A stretch of 64,000 bases of DNA from Chloroflexi bacterium 44-23 (GTDB lineage Bacteria > Chloroflexota > Anaerolineae > Anaerolineales > Anaerolineaceae): positions 1 to 64,000 of the forward strand of contig MKUW01000021.1 of the NCBI GenBank assembly GCA_001899005.1, given 5' to 3'. Both the position numbers and the translations under genes were made by a program. Positions within the stretch are counted from its first letter, which is position 1. The number at the start of each line of letters is the position of its first letter. Below the pieces are notes generated by a model. That model searched no databases. It was not told the origin of the DNA and saw only the letters and a program-made list of their open reading frames with translations. Positions 24,715 through 32,930 of this stretch are shown in pieces.

Positions 24715-25595
24715 GTCCGTTTCGATTCTTAATTGATGCAGGAGTAGTTTTCCTGGCGGGCGGCATCTTTCTGGCTTTGTACAATACGCTGTTATCTGGC
24801 GTAGAAATCATAGTGAAAACCTGGCGCAGGACATTTATGTCTTGGGCAAGCCGGCGGCTGCGAGCCATGGGTGTCATTCAAGATAAGCCATATCAGGCAC
24901 AACACGAATTGGATTGGAAACGATTGGCATTGCTCATTGCGACACCTATGTTGGCAATGGCTGTCCATGATTTGATGCTCTCACCGCTTGTGCTGGTGAT
25001 TGGGATGATCATCCTGATTTGGATTAACTTTCAGCAAAAACAGATCGAGCGCGCACAAGTCAATGAAGATGCTGAAGCAGTTGCCTTGCAAATTCGATCA
25101 TTGATGAGTGTAGATCACTCTCTTTTGAATGCTTTGATGAAGGTCAAATTGCCTATGGGAGTGATGAACTACGCCATCGAGCAGGTTGCAAGCCGCTTAC
25201 GAATGTATCAACCTCCTGCCCAAGCTGCACAGGCATTAAAAGGATTACCCGGAAATGTCACATCAAGGCTTTCGGCTTTGATTGCTAATAACGCTCAGCT
25301 GACAGAAGAAATTCAGGAAGAGTTGCTTGTCTCACTGGAACAGGAAGCTCACCGTCAAAAACTGGTGCGTTCAAAAACCCGCCAGACCCTTTCACTTGTT
25401 CGAGGAACAATCCGGCTGCTACAAGGTGTAGTTGCCGCTTCCGTTTCCTTCGTGGTGCTTTCCCCAGCCTGGCGTGATTTTTTCCTGCAAGATGCCCCCC
25501 ATCGGGTGTTACTGGCAGTCATGATTTGTGGAGTCGTGCTGGCCAGCCTGTATTTTGAGTACGAAGTCTACCAATTGAGTTTTGGGGAGGTCTAA
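24711..25595 (+). CDS. tadB: TadB-like pilus inner-membrane platform protein
   Basis: 294 residues. N-terminal membrane segments (FLIDAGVVFLAGGIFLALY; ALLIATPMLAMAVHDLMLSPLVLVIGMIILIW) are followed by a cytoplasmic helical region (QIRSLMSVDHSLLNALMK ... EEIQEELLVSLEQEAHRQKLVRSKTRQTLSLVRG) typical of the T2SS-F domain, and by C-terminal membrane segments near residues 245-290. Start and upstream stop overlap as ATGA. Together with TadC it forms the membrane platform that the CpaF ATPase turns. Confidence 0.75.
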   Translation: MSPFRFLIDAGVVFLAGGIFLALYNTLLSGVEIIVKTWRRTFMSWASRRLRAMGVIQDKPYQAQHELDWKRLALLIATPMLAMAVHDLMLSPLVLVIGMIILIWINFQQKQIERAQVNEDAEAVALQIRSLMSVDHSLLNALMKVKLPMGVMNYAIEQVASRLRMYQPPAQAAQALKGLPGNVTSRLSALIANNAQLTEEIQEELLVSLEQEAHRQKLVRSKTRQTLSLVRGTIRLLQGVVAASVSFVVLSPAWRDFFLQDAPHRVLLAVMICGVVLASLYFEYEVYQLSFGEV

Positions 25596-25597
25596 GA

Positions 25598-26434
25598 ATG
25601 GATACCTTTTCCCTTGTGGTGGGCTTTAGTCTGGCAATCGGAGTGGGCATGATTGCCAATACCGTAATATCCATTTTATTTGAAACAGGAAGGAGGCTTA
25701 GCCGTCCGATACAGCGTGGCCGTTTACACGCTCTCGGACTCGGGACCAAATATCAAAGCGAAGAGAAAAGAACAGAAGAAGCAATTTTGGGGTTCGGCGA
25801 TATTCCATGGGGAGCTCTTTATGCGGGTACAGCCCTGATTGGACTGATCCTATTGGCAATCTTAGGACCGCAGCTTCCCAGCATCCGGTTGGGTTTCCTG
25901 GCATTGCCAGGTCTGGTGTGGTTAGCCAAACGCTATTTGATCCAACAGCGAAAACGATTTATGGTCGGACTAATTCGACAGTTTCTGATCGATGTGCGTC
26001 TGCATATGAGCTTGCAAGGTTCACTCTTACTTGGATTGGAGAGTTTGGCAAAGACGACCATCGAAACTTCAGTTGTATACCAACGTCTTCAAAAACGGCT
26101 GAAGGGTAGTTCTGCTCGCAGTGGGTTGGATTTACTTAACCAGTTAGCTGACGATTTGAGATCTCCCCAGTTGCTTCGCGTTGTACAACGTGTCCAGGCT
26201 GCTCAACAATCCGGAGGAGTCTCCGATGTTGATCAAGCGATTGCCAGTGTCATCGAAGAATTGAACGAAGAGATCGGTTACCAATCCGAAGAACAGATGC
26301 AGCGTTTGCCCCTGCGCATCACCTTACTGGCTATGCCGTTTCTTCTTGGCCCAATTGTTATCTTGTTGTTTTACCCGCTTGTCGACCGCATCCTGAAAAC
26401 TCTCTCCGGGGTGTCGATTGGCGGCGGTTTCTAA
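25598..26434 (+). CDS. tadC: TadC-like pilus inner-membrane platform protein
   Basis: 278 residues with GGAGG seven bases upstream. It has membrane segments at the N-terminus (SLAIGVGMIANTVISILF), near residues 70-105 (GALYAGTALIGLILLAIL; GFLALPGLVWLA) and at the C-terminus (LPFLLGPIVILLFYPLVDRIL after ITLLAM). Between them is the T2SS-F-like cytoplasmic part with LLNQLADDLRSPQLLRVVQRVQAA and a Gln/Glu-rich EELNEEIGYQSEEQMQRLP, the usual TadC signature. It follows tadB by two bases. Confidence 0.75.
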   Translation: MDTFSLVVGFSLAIGVGMIANTVISILFETGRRLSRPIQRGRLHALGLGTKYQSEEKRTEEAILGFGDIPWGALYAGTALIGLILLAILGPQLPSIRLGFLALPGLVWLAKRYLIQQRKRFMVGLIRQFLIDVRLHMSLQGSLLLGLESLAKTTIETSVVYQRLQKRLKGSSARSGLDLLNQLADDLRSPQLLRVVQRVQAAQQSGGVSDVDQAIASVIEELNEEIGYQSEEQMQRLPLRITLLAMPFLLGPIVILLFYPLVDRILKTLSGVSIGGGF

Positions 26435-26482
26435 CCTATTTTTCAAAACCCCGCTCAAAGTGCGAGGAAAAGGAGCCTGTTT

Positions 26483-26653
26483 ATGTTGTTCGATAAGAAA
26501 GCATCCGAAATTCCACAGTTTGTTGTTGTTCTGGCGATCGCCGTTGTCTTGGGAGCAGTGGCTATCTGGGCCATCCTGAGCAATATCGGTACCCAGGGCG
26601 GCAGCATTGCGGACTGGATTAGCAGCATCGCTGTGCCGGCTGCACACCCATAA
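26483..26653 (+). CDS. Flp-type mini-pilin 1
   Basis: 56 codons, too short for most gene callers. The protein starts MLFDKKASEIPQ and continues with the hydrophobic helix FVVVLAIAVVLGAVAIWAIL, then GTQGGSIADWISSI. Size, a short charged leader and one long helix fit Flp/TadE-type class IVb pilins, although the usual G-x-x-x-x-E-Y is not present. It has an AGGAG about nine bases upstream and lies in the pilus operon before a strong hairpin. Confidence 0.65.
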   Translation: MLFDKKASEIPQFVVVLAIAVVLGAVAIWAILSNIGTQGGSIADWISSIAVPAAHP

Positions 26654-26668
26654 TTTTTTAGCAAACCT

Positions 26669-26702
26669 GGTAGCTGGTCTTTCATCCGGAAGACCAGCTA
26701 CC
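26669..26702 (+). promoter_or_regulatory. 13-bp perfect hairpin between two mini-pilin genes
   Basis: Arms GGTAGCTGGTCTT (26669-26681) and its exact complement at 26690-26702, with an 8-base loop. No T-run follows, so this is more likely a 3'-end stabiliser or partial terminator that raises pilin mRNA over downstream genes than a full terminator. Confidence 0.75.
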
Positions 26703-26765
26703 AACCATTAACACTCCGCTTCCTCTGTAGAAGTAAAGAGGAGCGTTCCAAGGAGAGGAGGAATT

Positions 26766-26912
26766 ATGTTACATGATCGAAATGGACAGAGCGTTGTTGA
26801 GTATATCGTTGTCCTGGCGATCTTCATCGCTCTAGTTGGCGGCGCGCTCTGGGAAGTCTTTTCCACTTTAAAGGTCAAGTTCAATGATGTCAACGCCGAA
26901 ATTGGGTCTTAA
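26766..26912 (+). CDS. Flp-type mini-pilin 2
   Basis: 48 codons: MLHDRNGQSVVEY, then the helix IVVLAIFIALVGGALWEVF and a short tail ending EIGS. The GQS-x-x-EY motif is the classic Flp prepilin processing site and start of the helix: the peptidase cuts after G, with E at +5. GGAGGA lies about seven bases upstream. The next gene starts inside its 3' end. Confidence 0.8.
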   Translation: MLHDRNGQSVVEYIVVLAIFIALVGGALWEVFSTLKVKFNDVNAEIGS

Positions 26913-27330
26913 ATCAGATTCTAAGGGGCAGGCAGCGGTTGAGTCCTTGTTAGTTCTGATGGTGCTTGCACTGGTCATTTTTGGTGGTATTGAACTCAGT
27001 CGTGGAGTGGCCATGAGGCAGGCATTGGACAGCAGTGCCGGCGCAGCTGTTCGCGCTTTATCCCTAGATCCTTCCCAATGGAGTTATGCAAAGAACTTGA
27101 TTCAAGAAGGGACGAACCAAAATGTGATGGGTACGGTTGAGGCTACGACCATCCAAGTTTTTGATGCTGCCGGCACTCCACGGAGTTCTGCCTGGCTTTC
27201 AGGCAGCCCATTTGGAACTGCTTTTATCTTGGAGGCTTCTGCACCATTTCAGGCAGATATTCCCTTCCTTTCTGAACCCATCATGACAATACGGGTTCAG
27301 CATTGGGGAATCGTGGAGCGATATCCATGA
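26884..27330 (+). CDS. TadE-like pseudopilin
   Basis: 148 residues (start at 26884 or at the second ATG, 26887). The leader KSDSKGQAAVESLLVLMVLALVIFGGIELSRG has the GQAAVE processing motif followed by a ~20-residue helix. The rest is a small soluble domain. TadE-like proteins are minor pilins of the Flp system. It overlaps mini-pilin 2 by 29 bases and the next gene by the ATGA at 27327. Confidence 0.75.
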   Translation: MMSTPKLGLKSDSKGQAAVESLLVLMVLALVIFGGIELSRGVAMRQALDSSAGAAVRALSLDPSQWSYAKNLIQEGTNQNVMGTVEATTIQVFDAAGTPRSSAWLSGSPFGTAFILEASAPFQADIPFLSEPIMTIRVQHWGIVERYP

Positions 27331-27827
27331 TTATTGAAAGAAAAGCACAATCCGTGGTGTGGGGATTACTATCCATCCTCGTGCTTGTGGTCATTGCAGG
27401 TGGGCTCGTGGATATTTACAGGCTGTATGCAGCGCGTAATTGGGCTTATTCTGTAGCGCAAGAGGCTGCGCTTGCCGGTGCTCCCCGAGGAAGAGATTGG
27501 GATGCTGTTCTCAATACTGGCTTTATCCAACTGGATCAAGCCGTGGCCAGTAATGAAGCCCAAAACGTGGTTCATTCTGCTATGCAAACTCGTGGAATTA
27601 TGGGGTACGCCTCGTCAATTCGAGTTTTACCTGATGCTTTCGGGGGTTCGATATCCGGATTTCCACCCCGTCCAGTTCGCTTGGGAAATGGATTGAGCGA
27701 TTGGTCAAGTAATGAGCCTGCTGTTGGAGTCTATTTGGAGGTTCCAATCCAATGGACGATTCTGAACATTTTCGGAATCGAATTGAAAACCGTTCGGGTA
27801 TTTGCATCCGCTGGGGTTGTCCAATGA
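27327..27827 (+). CDS. TadE/TadG-like minor pilin
   Basis: 166 residues from the ATG at 27327, which overlaps the preceding stop as ATGA; an upstream in-frame ATG at 27303 would add eight residues. MIIERKAQSVVWGLLSILVLVVIAGGLVDIYRLYAARNWA is a short basic leader followed by a membrane helix and the ARNWA-x-x-x-AQEAALAGA pattern of TadE/TadG N-termini. The soluble part is about 120 residues. It overlaps the next gene by the same ATGA arrangement. Confidence 0.65.
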   Translation: MIIERKAQSVVWGLLSILVLVVIAGGLVDIYRLYAARNWAYSVAQEAALAGAPRGRDWDAVLNTGFIQLDQAVASNEAQNVVHSAMQTRGIMGYASSIRVLPDAFGGSISGFPPRPVRLGNGLSDWSSNEPAVGVYLEVPIQWTILNIFGIELKTVRVFASAGVVQ

Positions 27828-29638
27828 AAAAATTTATCTCAAACCTGATGAAACGTAAGAAAACATTTCTGGGAATTATCCTTGCCATTGTGATTGGTTT
27901 GGTGATCACGATCTCTGTGCTGGCGGATTATGGCCATCCTATCGTTTCTTATAATCGAAATCCCGTTTCGATCACATTCCCCAGAGCTGGAAGAATTGTT
28001 TTATGGAATGTCATCACCTCAAGCTCACCGGGGTATTTTTCGCGCTATTACTTCATCCGTAATGGCTGCAGGGTAGGGCAGAACTGCACCTATATGGATG
28101 TGATTAACAATCAAACAGTATTGACCCCGATCACGGTTGCAGCGGGTGAGACGATCCAGATCAGAGGTTGTGATTGTTATGGAGGTAATTGCGGTTCCGG
28201 CGGGTGTGCTAACCCGCATGTGGGTTGGAAAACGCCTCATCACGATTACTTTTGTCCAAATTACTTCTATTCGCAAAACTACAATCCAAGCGCCGGTGGT
28301 AGAGACTTTACCAGTTTAATGACAGCATTCCTCGCTTCCGGGGATACCATTATCGGCACTCCACAATGTTGGGGGGATTGGGATGAAGATAATAGTAATG
28401 GCGGTTATGACCACGACTTTGAAGATTTCGTTTTAATCTGGGCTTATCGAGATACCTTTACTGGCTACCATGACGGAGCCTCTGGACCGGTTCCTCAATC
28501 CCAATGTCGGGCTTACGGCTGGGTGATGCAAGATGCTGCTCCAGGGTTGGATATTAATTTTCGCATCCTGGTAGATGGCAATTCGGTAGCGAGTGGAGTC
28601 GCTAACCAATATCGAGCGGATCTGACCGGAACATGCACGGGCGGCACTTGTGGGTTCACTCAAGATTTATGGGGATTGATCTCGCCCAATATTCAACACA
28701 CCATACGCGTTCAGGGTCAAAATCCCTATAATTCCTCCTGGTTTGATCTCTCAGGAACAAATAAAACGATTCGATGCTCACTCCCGCCCAGCGTGGATTT
28801 GAAAGTGAATAACCAGGATGGACCAATCCGCCTGACTTCTCCCGCTCAATATCTGTTGAGTTGGACATCCAGTAATGCAGATACCTGTACTGCCTCAGGA
28901 AGCTGGACTGGAACGAAGGGTCAGTCCGGCTCGACGAATTACACTGGCATTACCACCGGTATTTACACCTATACGTTGACATGTTCCAATCCCATTGGTT
29001 CCGCTTCAGATAGTGTCACTGTCATTGTCTACAATCCACCAGCAGTGGATTTGAAGGTTAACAACACCGATGGTCCTCTGACATTAATTTCTCCCGCAAG
29101 CTTTACCCTGAGTTGGATCAGTCGCGATGCGACCAATTGTTCAGCAGCCAGTTCAAATGGCAGCTGGGGTGGGAATGTGGTCTTAGCTGGAAATCAGCCT
29201 ATGAGTGGAGTCCCGACTGGAACGCACACCTATACAATCACCTGTTCTAATCAGTATGAAACTGCTAGCGATTCAGTCACGGTTATTGTGATTGCACCAC
29301 TTCGCGGGACAATAGCGGTCACATATGCGCGTTTATTGTTATTTGCTCCTAGCCTGGATCAACCCGCACAGACCCTAACTGGAGAGGTAACAGGTGGTGT
29401 TCCACCTTATTCTATTTTGGTGCAAGTTCGGGCACCATCGGGAGCTCAATTTTCTTTGAACCGCAATGGCTCAACCTGGTCTGTGACTCCTGAAAATTCA
29501 GGAGATCTCAATTTTGGCACCACAGAAGAGGGTATCTGGACCGCATGGGCTGATTTAACGGATGATTTTGGCCAGACATACCGAACACCCAGCGTAATTT
29601 GGGAGGTGGCATGGCATCCCGTGCATGGTCGTCCGTAA
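27824..29638 (+). CDS. Secreted/anchored protein with two Ig-like repeats, pilus-operon product
   Basis: 604 residues from the ATG at 27824 (ATGA overlap with the previous stop). A membrane or signal helix (FLGIILAIVIGLVITISVLA) at about residues 15-34 is followed by an unknown Cys-rich domain, with CDCYGGNCGSGGC near residue 110 and an acidic DWDEDNSNGGYDHDFEDF stretch that could bind calcium. Two ~85-residue Ig-like repeats come next, each with VDLKVNN-x-DGP, SW-x-S and SDSVTVIV, and then a further beta domain. It may be a pilus tip or surface adhesin exported with the pilus, which is inferred from the operon. Confidence 0.65.
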   Translation: MKKFISNLMKRKKTFLGIILAIVIGLVITISVLADYGHPIVSYNRNPVSITFPRAGRIVLWNVITSSSPGYFSRYYFIRNGCRVGQNCTYMDVINNQTVLTPITVAAGETIQIRGCDCYGGNCGSGGCANPHVGWKTPHHDYFCPNYFYSQNYNPSAGGRDFTSLMTAFLASGDTIIGTPQCWGDWDEDNSNGGYDHDFEDFVLIWAYRDTFTGYHDGASGPVPQSQCRAYGWVMQDAAPGLDINFRILVDGNSVASGVANQYRADLTGTCTGGTCGFTQDLWGLISPNIQHTIRVQGQNPYNSSWFDLSGTNKTIRCSLPPSVDLKVNNQDGPIRLTSPAQYLLSWTSSNADTCTASGSWTGTKGQSGSTNYTGITTGIYTYTLTCSNPIGSASDSVTVIVYNPPAVDLKVNNTDGPLTLISPASFTLSWISRDATNCSAASSNGSWGGNVVLAGNQPMSGVPTGTHTYTITCSNQYETASDSVTVIVIAPLRGTIAVTYARLLLFAPSLDQPAQTLTGEVTGGVPPYSILVQVRAPSGAQFSLNRNGSTWSVTPENSGDLNFGTTEEGIWTAWADLTDDFGQTYRTPSVIWEVAWHPVHGRP

Positions 29639-30579
29639 TCCGTATTCTATTAGCCGCCCTTACCGTGATGACCACTGCCAGTTGGGAGACAACATCTGTG
29701 AAGGCTGATAGCGGTGGAACCTGCCAGATGGCTTATGGCTTAACCCCAACATCTATTCCAGATTGGTTAATTCCAGTAAGCGGGAACACGAACCTAGCCA
29801 CCGCCAATCGTTATGATGTTTTGGCTGCTGAGTTATTGTCATCCGGATTAGTCGATGGTATTTCCTGCCCAGCACAAGGGTTGAATCCTGATGGCTCCGC
29901 AAATGGTTGTGGAATCGAACATTCTAAAGACCAAGTGCTCACATGGCAGAATCAATTTGACTCGGTGATTCTCTCCTCTTCTCAGGCTGCAGAGTTGCCC
30001 CCAAGGGTAGTTAAAGCTGTCATTGCCGTTGAATCGCAATTCTGGCCAGCGGCAAATTGGACTCTGGGTGAGATTGGATTGGGTCAGATGACCACATATG
30101 GTGCAGACCTTGTTTTGATGTGGCGGCCGGCTTATTTCCAAACCATCTGCCGGCAAACATACGGTGAAGTAGGATGTACTACCCAATATCAATTCCTGGA
30201 TTCTTCAACGCAATACCTATTACGCGGTATGGTTTTACGAGATATCGAGGCCACCTGCCCGAATTGTCCAGGGGGTGTTGATATTGAAAAAGGAAACCAA
30301 GCGATACGAGTTCTGACTGAAACCCTCAATGCAAGTTGTTTGCAATCGACCAGGATTTTCAATTTGGCAACCGGCAAACAACCAGCTGCGTTTTTAAGTT
30401 ATGACGATTACTGGCGTCTGGTTCTAGCAAATTACCATGCCGGTGCTGGGTGTGTTTATCAGGCTCTTCGAAAAACCGGAAATCCGAACAGTTGGAATAG
30501 CATTGCAGCCAATTTTTCATGCGGTTGTGCAAGTGGCGCTGAATATATTCGACGTATCGAAGGGCAGATCAAGCCGTAG
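29611..30579 (+). CDS. Lytic transglycosylase-like protein (SLT fold)
   Basis: 322 residues from the ATG at 29611 with GGAGGT just upstream, overlapping the preceding gene. It has a signal peptide (SVIRILLAALTVMTTASW). The catalytic region reads VKAVIAVESQFWP with the expected Glu, then GEIGLGQMT, and later an NYHAGAGCV motif, all typical of Slt-family muramidases, which cleave the glycan strand of peptidoglycan. Many cysteines suggest disulphides. Wall-opening enzymes of this kind usually accompany pili or conjugation machines that must cross a thick wall. Confidence 0.8.
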   Translation: MASRAWSSVIRILLAALTVMTTASWETTSVKADSGGTCQMAYGLTPTSIPDWLIPVSGNTNLATANRYDVLAAELLSSGLVDGISCPAQGLNPDGSANGCGIEHSKDQVLTWQNQFDSVILSSSQAAELPPRVVKAVIAVESQFWPAANWTLGEIGLGQMTTYGADLVLMWRPAYFQTICRQTYGEVGCTTQYQFLDSSTQYLLRGMVLRDIEATCPNCPGGVDIEKGNQAIRVLTETLNASCLQSTRIFNLATGKQPAAFLSYDDYWRLVLANYHAGAGCVYQALRKTGNPNSWNSIAANFSCGCASGAEYIRRIEGQIKP

Positions 30580-30592
30580 AAAAAGAGGTGTT

Positions 30593-31159
30593 ATGGATTG
30601 GATTATTTTTGGCCTTGTTGTAACCTGGTTGGGAATCGTATCTTGGTTCGATATTCGAAAAAGTGAAATACCCCACAGCGCCTGGGTGGTTATTCCTCTC
30701 ATTGGCGCAGGTCTTTATCGGATCTGGCAAGGGGATTGGACATTAGTTCTGCTTGCTGCTGTAGTTGCAGCGGTTAGTGAACGGGATAGGATATCTCAAG
30801 CATTTGGCTGGGAAGAGGTAAACCGAATAATCACCTGGCTCCCATTACTATTTTTGGGAGCATCCCTTTCGATTCAATCTTCACCACTTTCCGCTCTGGC
30901 AATCATTGGCTTCTGGGCTGCCTGGGAATTGAAGTGGTGGGGTGGCGCGGATGCCGTTAGTGCAATTACGATCTGTCTTATCTGGCCTGAGATTTTCTTT
31001 ATCATGTCGTTTCTGGTTATTCACTTAATCGTTGTGATTGCTTCGGGATTGGTATCTATGGTACGGGAAAAGAAAATCATGCTTCACCGTTTACCGGGAT
31101 TGCCGATATTGTTAGCCTCGGTGTTAATCTTGAAAGTAGGGATAATCGTTTTAGGCTAA
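30593..31159 (+). CDS. Prepilin peptidase, A24 family (TadV/CpaA-like), copy 1
   Basis: 188 residues from the ATG at 30593 with GAGGTG upstream. Multi-pass membrane protein. The two aspartates of aspartic prepilin peptidases are in SWFDIRKSEIPH (residues ~15-26) and WWGGADAVSA (~residue 118). It removes the leader of Flp pilins. It is the last gene of the first pilus operon, and the gene downstream is convergent. Confidence 0.85.
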   Translation: MDWIIFGLVVTWLGIVSWFDIRKSEIPHSAWVVIPLIGAGLYRIWQGDWTLVLLAAVVAAVSERDRISQAFGWEEVNRIITWLPLLFLGASLSIQSSPLSALAIIGFWAAWELKWWGGADAVSAITICLIWPEIFFIMSFLVIHLIVVIASGLVSMVREKKIMLHRLPGLPILLASVLILKVGIIVLG

Positions 31160-31174
31160 TCGGCTATGTCTGGA

Positions 31175-31567
31175 TTATGCTTTTGTATTCAATACAAAAC
31201 TTTCGATGTCTTCTTCTCTTACGCGGACTGCTTTACCAATTCTCACGACTGGAATTTCACCAGTTTGCATCAACCGATAGGCACCGGATTTGCTTATTCT
31301 CAGGTATTTCGCTACTTCCTCGGCTTTCAGTAGCCGTTTTTGAGGATATGTGAGAGGTGTAGCTATTTCTATGGAGGTTTTTTCAGTGGCTTGGTTTGGA
31401 ATAACCCGAAGTAGATTCTTAACCCCTCGCCGTTCACGCAATTCGCCCACCTTTTCACCAAGAGCCCACAGCAAGAACTCATTGAGAGTGATTCCCTCGA
31501 CCTTTGCGTAAACTTCAATTTCTTTTATCAGTTCGTTCGGAATGATTACTTCCACTTTATGTATCAT
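31175..31567 (-). CDS. Excisionase-type HTH DNA-binding protein
   Basis: 130 residues, the only minus-strand gene between the two pilus operons. Residues ~5-55 look like a ribbon-helix-helix or antitoxin-like segment (VEVIIPNELIKEIEVYAK ... LNEFLLWAL). The C-terminal ~50 residues are a MerR-like HTH_17/excisionase domain (LLKAEEVAKYLRISKSGAYRLMQTGEIPVVRIG). Such domains occur in transposon excisionases and in small regulators. Its start is about 40 bases from leader copy B, which it could control. Function is inferred. Confidence 0.7.
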   Translation of the reverse strand: MIHKVEVIIPNELIKEIEVYAKVEGITLNEFLLWALGEKVGELRERRGVKNLLRVIPNQATEKTSIEIATPLTYPQKRLLKAEEVAKYLRISKSGAYRLMQTGEIPVVRIGKAVRVREEDIESFVLNTKA

Positions 31568-31608
31568 CTAACCTCCATGACAACGGGAAAAGGGGCTGCT
31601 GCTCCCAT

Positions 31609-31730
31609 CAAGAAATTGGCCACCTTGGATAACTTCATTCCGTCATTATAATTATTAATAGACAATCTTTGATTAATCGTTGGCTGGACAGAACCTTCTG
31701 GGCGCAGAAGTGAGTCCAGCTTTAATTTTT
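31609..31730 (+). promoter_or_regulatory. Leader element copy B: promoter plus nested hairpins before the second pilus operon
   Basis: ATTGGCCACCTTGGATA is followed by TATAAT at 31647-31652, then AATCGTTGG. Outer hairpin arms are GCTGGAC (31683-31689) and GTCCAGC (31714-31720). An inner hairpin pairs CTTCTG (31695-31700) with CAGAAG (31705-31710). TTTAATTTTT follows directly. The arm sequences differ from copies A and C but pair perfectly. Confidence 0.7.
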
Positions 31731-31768
31731 AAGCACTTGCACTGATACAGAATGGATAGGAGCGCCTT

Positions 31769-32269
31769 CTGATCGCTAATTTCGCCGTTTTAGCCCTGTT
31801 TTTTGCCTGTATGGTCTACGATCTCCGCAATCACCAGGTCCCCACGCCATTAACCGTTGGCGGGATGGTTGGTGCAGGTGTGTATGGCCTTTTTAATGGC
31901 TTATGGGCTCCAGTATTGTTGATGATTGCATTGACACACGTATCAGATTTCAACCCCCGAGAAAAACGTCTGGCATTCGCCCTCACGCTGTCCGCATTTT
32001 CTGCAATTTTTCAACCTTTAGCGGCGTTGATCTGTCTTCTCATCCTTGTCGTGTGGGTGCTTTGGGAATTTGGTGTTTTAGGAGGTGCGGATGTCAAGCT
32101 GATCATCACTGCTGCCCTGGTTCTTGGAAATCCAATTTTTCTGATCCCGATAACAGTTGTCGGTGGAGTGCAGGGCGTAATCGCGAGCCTTCAGAAAAAG
32201 AGGGAAATTCCTTTTGTCGTATCAATTTTTTGTGGGACATTGTTGTTCGTTCTCTATCCATATTTCTAA
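31769..32269 (+). CDS. Prepilin peptidase, A24 family, copy 2, probable CTG start
   Basis: The first ATG (31811) would begin at MVYDLRNHQVP and cut off the membrane helix that normally precedes the catalytic Asp. The frame is open back to a TAG at 31757, and a CTG at 31769 with AGGAG six to seven bases upstream gives LIANFAVLALFFAC, a proper helix. The catalytic motifs are YDLRNHQVP and GGADVKLI. With this start it has 166 residues. It is the first gene after leader B and presumably processes the pilin encoded next. Confidence 0.7.
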   Translation: MIANFAVLALFFACMVYDLRNHQVPTPLTVGGMVGAGVYGLFNGLWAPVLLMIALTHVSDFNPREKRLAFALTLSAFSAIFQPLAALICLLILVVWVLWEFGVLGGADVKLIITAALVLGNPIFLIPITVVGGVQGVIASLQKKREIPFVVSIFCGTLLFVLYPYF

Positions 32270-32291
32270 AGAAGGAAGGAGGTGATTGGCA

Positions 32292-32438
32292 TTGCGTTTC
32301 CTAAATGATAATCGGGGAATTGAGTCGACTGAGGTCGCATTGATCATTGCAGTGGTTGTTCTGGTGGCTTATGGTGCATATCGGTTGCTGGGTCAAAATA
32401 TCGCTGCCATCGTGACTGATATTGCTGGGAAAATATAG
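32292..32438 (+). CDS. Flp-type mini-pilin 3 (TTG start)
   Basis: 48 codons from a TTG at 32292, nine bases after AGGAGG (a TTG at 32286 is too close to it). MRFLNDNRGIESTEVALIIAVV has the G-I-E-S-x-E prepilin cleavage motif with Glu at +5, then a long helix and a short tail ending AGKI. It lies between the second prepilin peptidase and a TadE-like gene. Confidence 0.7.
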   Translation: MRFLNDNRGIESTEVALIIAVVVLVAYGAYRLLGQNIAAIVTDIAGKI

Positions 32439-32447
32439 TCAAATCAA

Positions 32448-32494
32448 TGGTCTGCCAGCAATGCTCCCTTCGGGGATGTTCCATAAACTGGCAG
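32448..32494 (+). promoter_or_regulatory. Hairpin between mini-pilin 3 and the TadE-like gene
   Basis: CTGCCAG (from 32452) pairs with CTGGCAG about 30 bases later, enclosing a smaller CCC-TTC-GGGG type hairpin. It parallels the hairpin after mini-pilin 1. Confidence 0.5.
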
Positions 32495-32518
32495 ATCAAT
32501 TATTCCTCAAGGAGGATT

Positions 32519-32929
32519 ATGAGATTTATTAAAGACACTCGTGGGATGGAATTGCTTGAGGCTGCAATTACAACTCCAATTGCGATCATGGTCATGTTGG
32601 CGATTGTTAACCTGGGGATGTTAGTCTATGCCCAACAGGCAGTGCAAGCCGCAGCCAGGCATGGTGCGCGTATGGGAAGTGTGGCGCAGCAATGCCCAGC
32701 CTGTTATGCCATGAGTGGAGCAAGAGACGCAATCGCCCAGGCTGGGATTCTGGAAAATACTTCGGTCAGTGTCTTGGCTCCTGGAGGAAGTGCCGGCAGC
32801 ATTTTAAAGATTCAAGTCAGCGGCAGTGTACCCAACTTTATGGCTCCTCTGACCAGCCTGTTTCCAGGTTTGCCAGGGCAGACGTTTACTGTCCGTGCTG
32901 ATTCAACATTTCGGCAAGAAGGCTGGTAA
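32519..32929 (+). CDS. TadE-like minor pilin
   Basis: 136 residues from the ATG at 32519 with AAGGAGGA directly upstream; the frame extends further 5' but lacks a site. DTRGMELLEAAITTPIAIMVMLAIVNLGMLVYAQQAVQAAARHGARMG is the TadE-domain signature: processing Gly, Glu, helix, then the AVQAAARHGAR motif. CPACY supplies a cysteine pair. It belongs to the second pilus operon and is followed at once by TadG. Confidence 0.8.
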   Translation: MRFIKDTRGMELLEAAITTPIAIMVMLAIVNLGMLVYAQQAVQAAARHGARMGSVAQQCPACYAMSGARDAIAQAGILENTSVSVLAPGGSAGSILKIQVSGSVPNFMAPLTSLFPGLPGQTFTVRADSTFRQEGW

Positions 32930-32930
32930 T

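Noticed and set aside
31175-31567. Called as a site-specific integrase-linked excisionase
   Set aside because: The HTH_17 domain is common to many small regulators and no integrase is visible in the window, so only a DNA-binding role is claimed.
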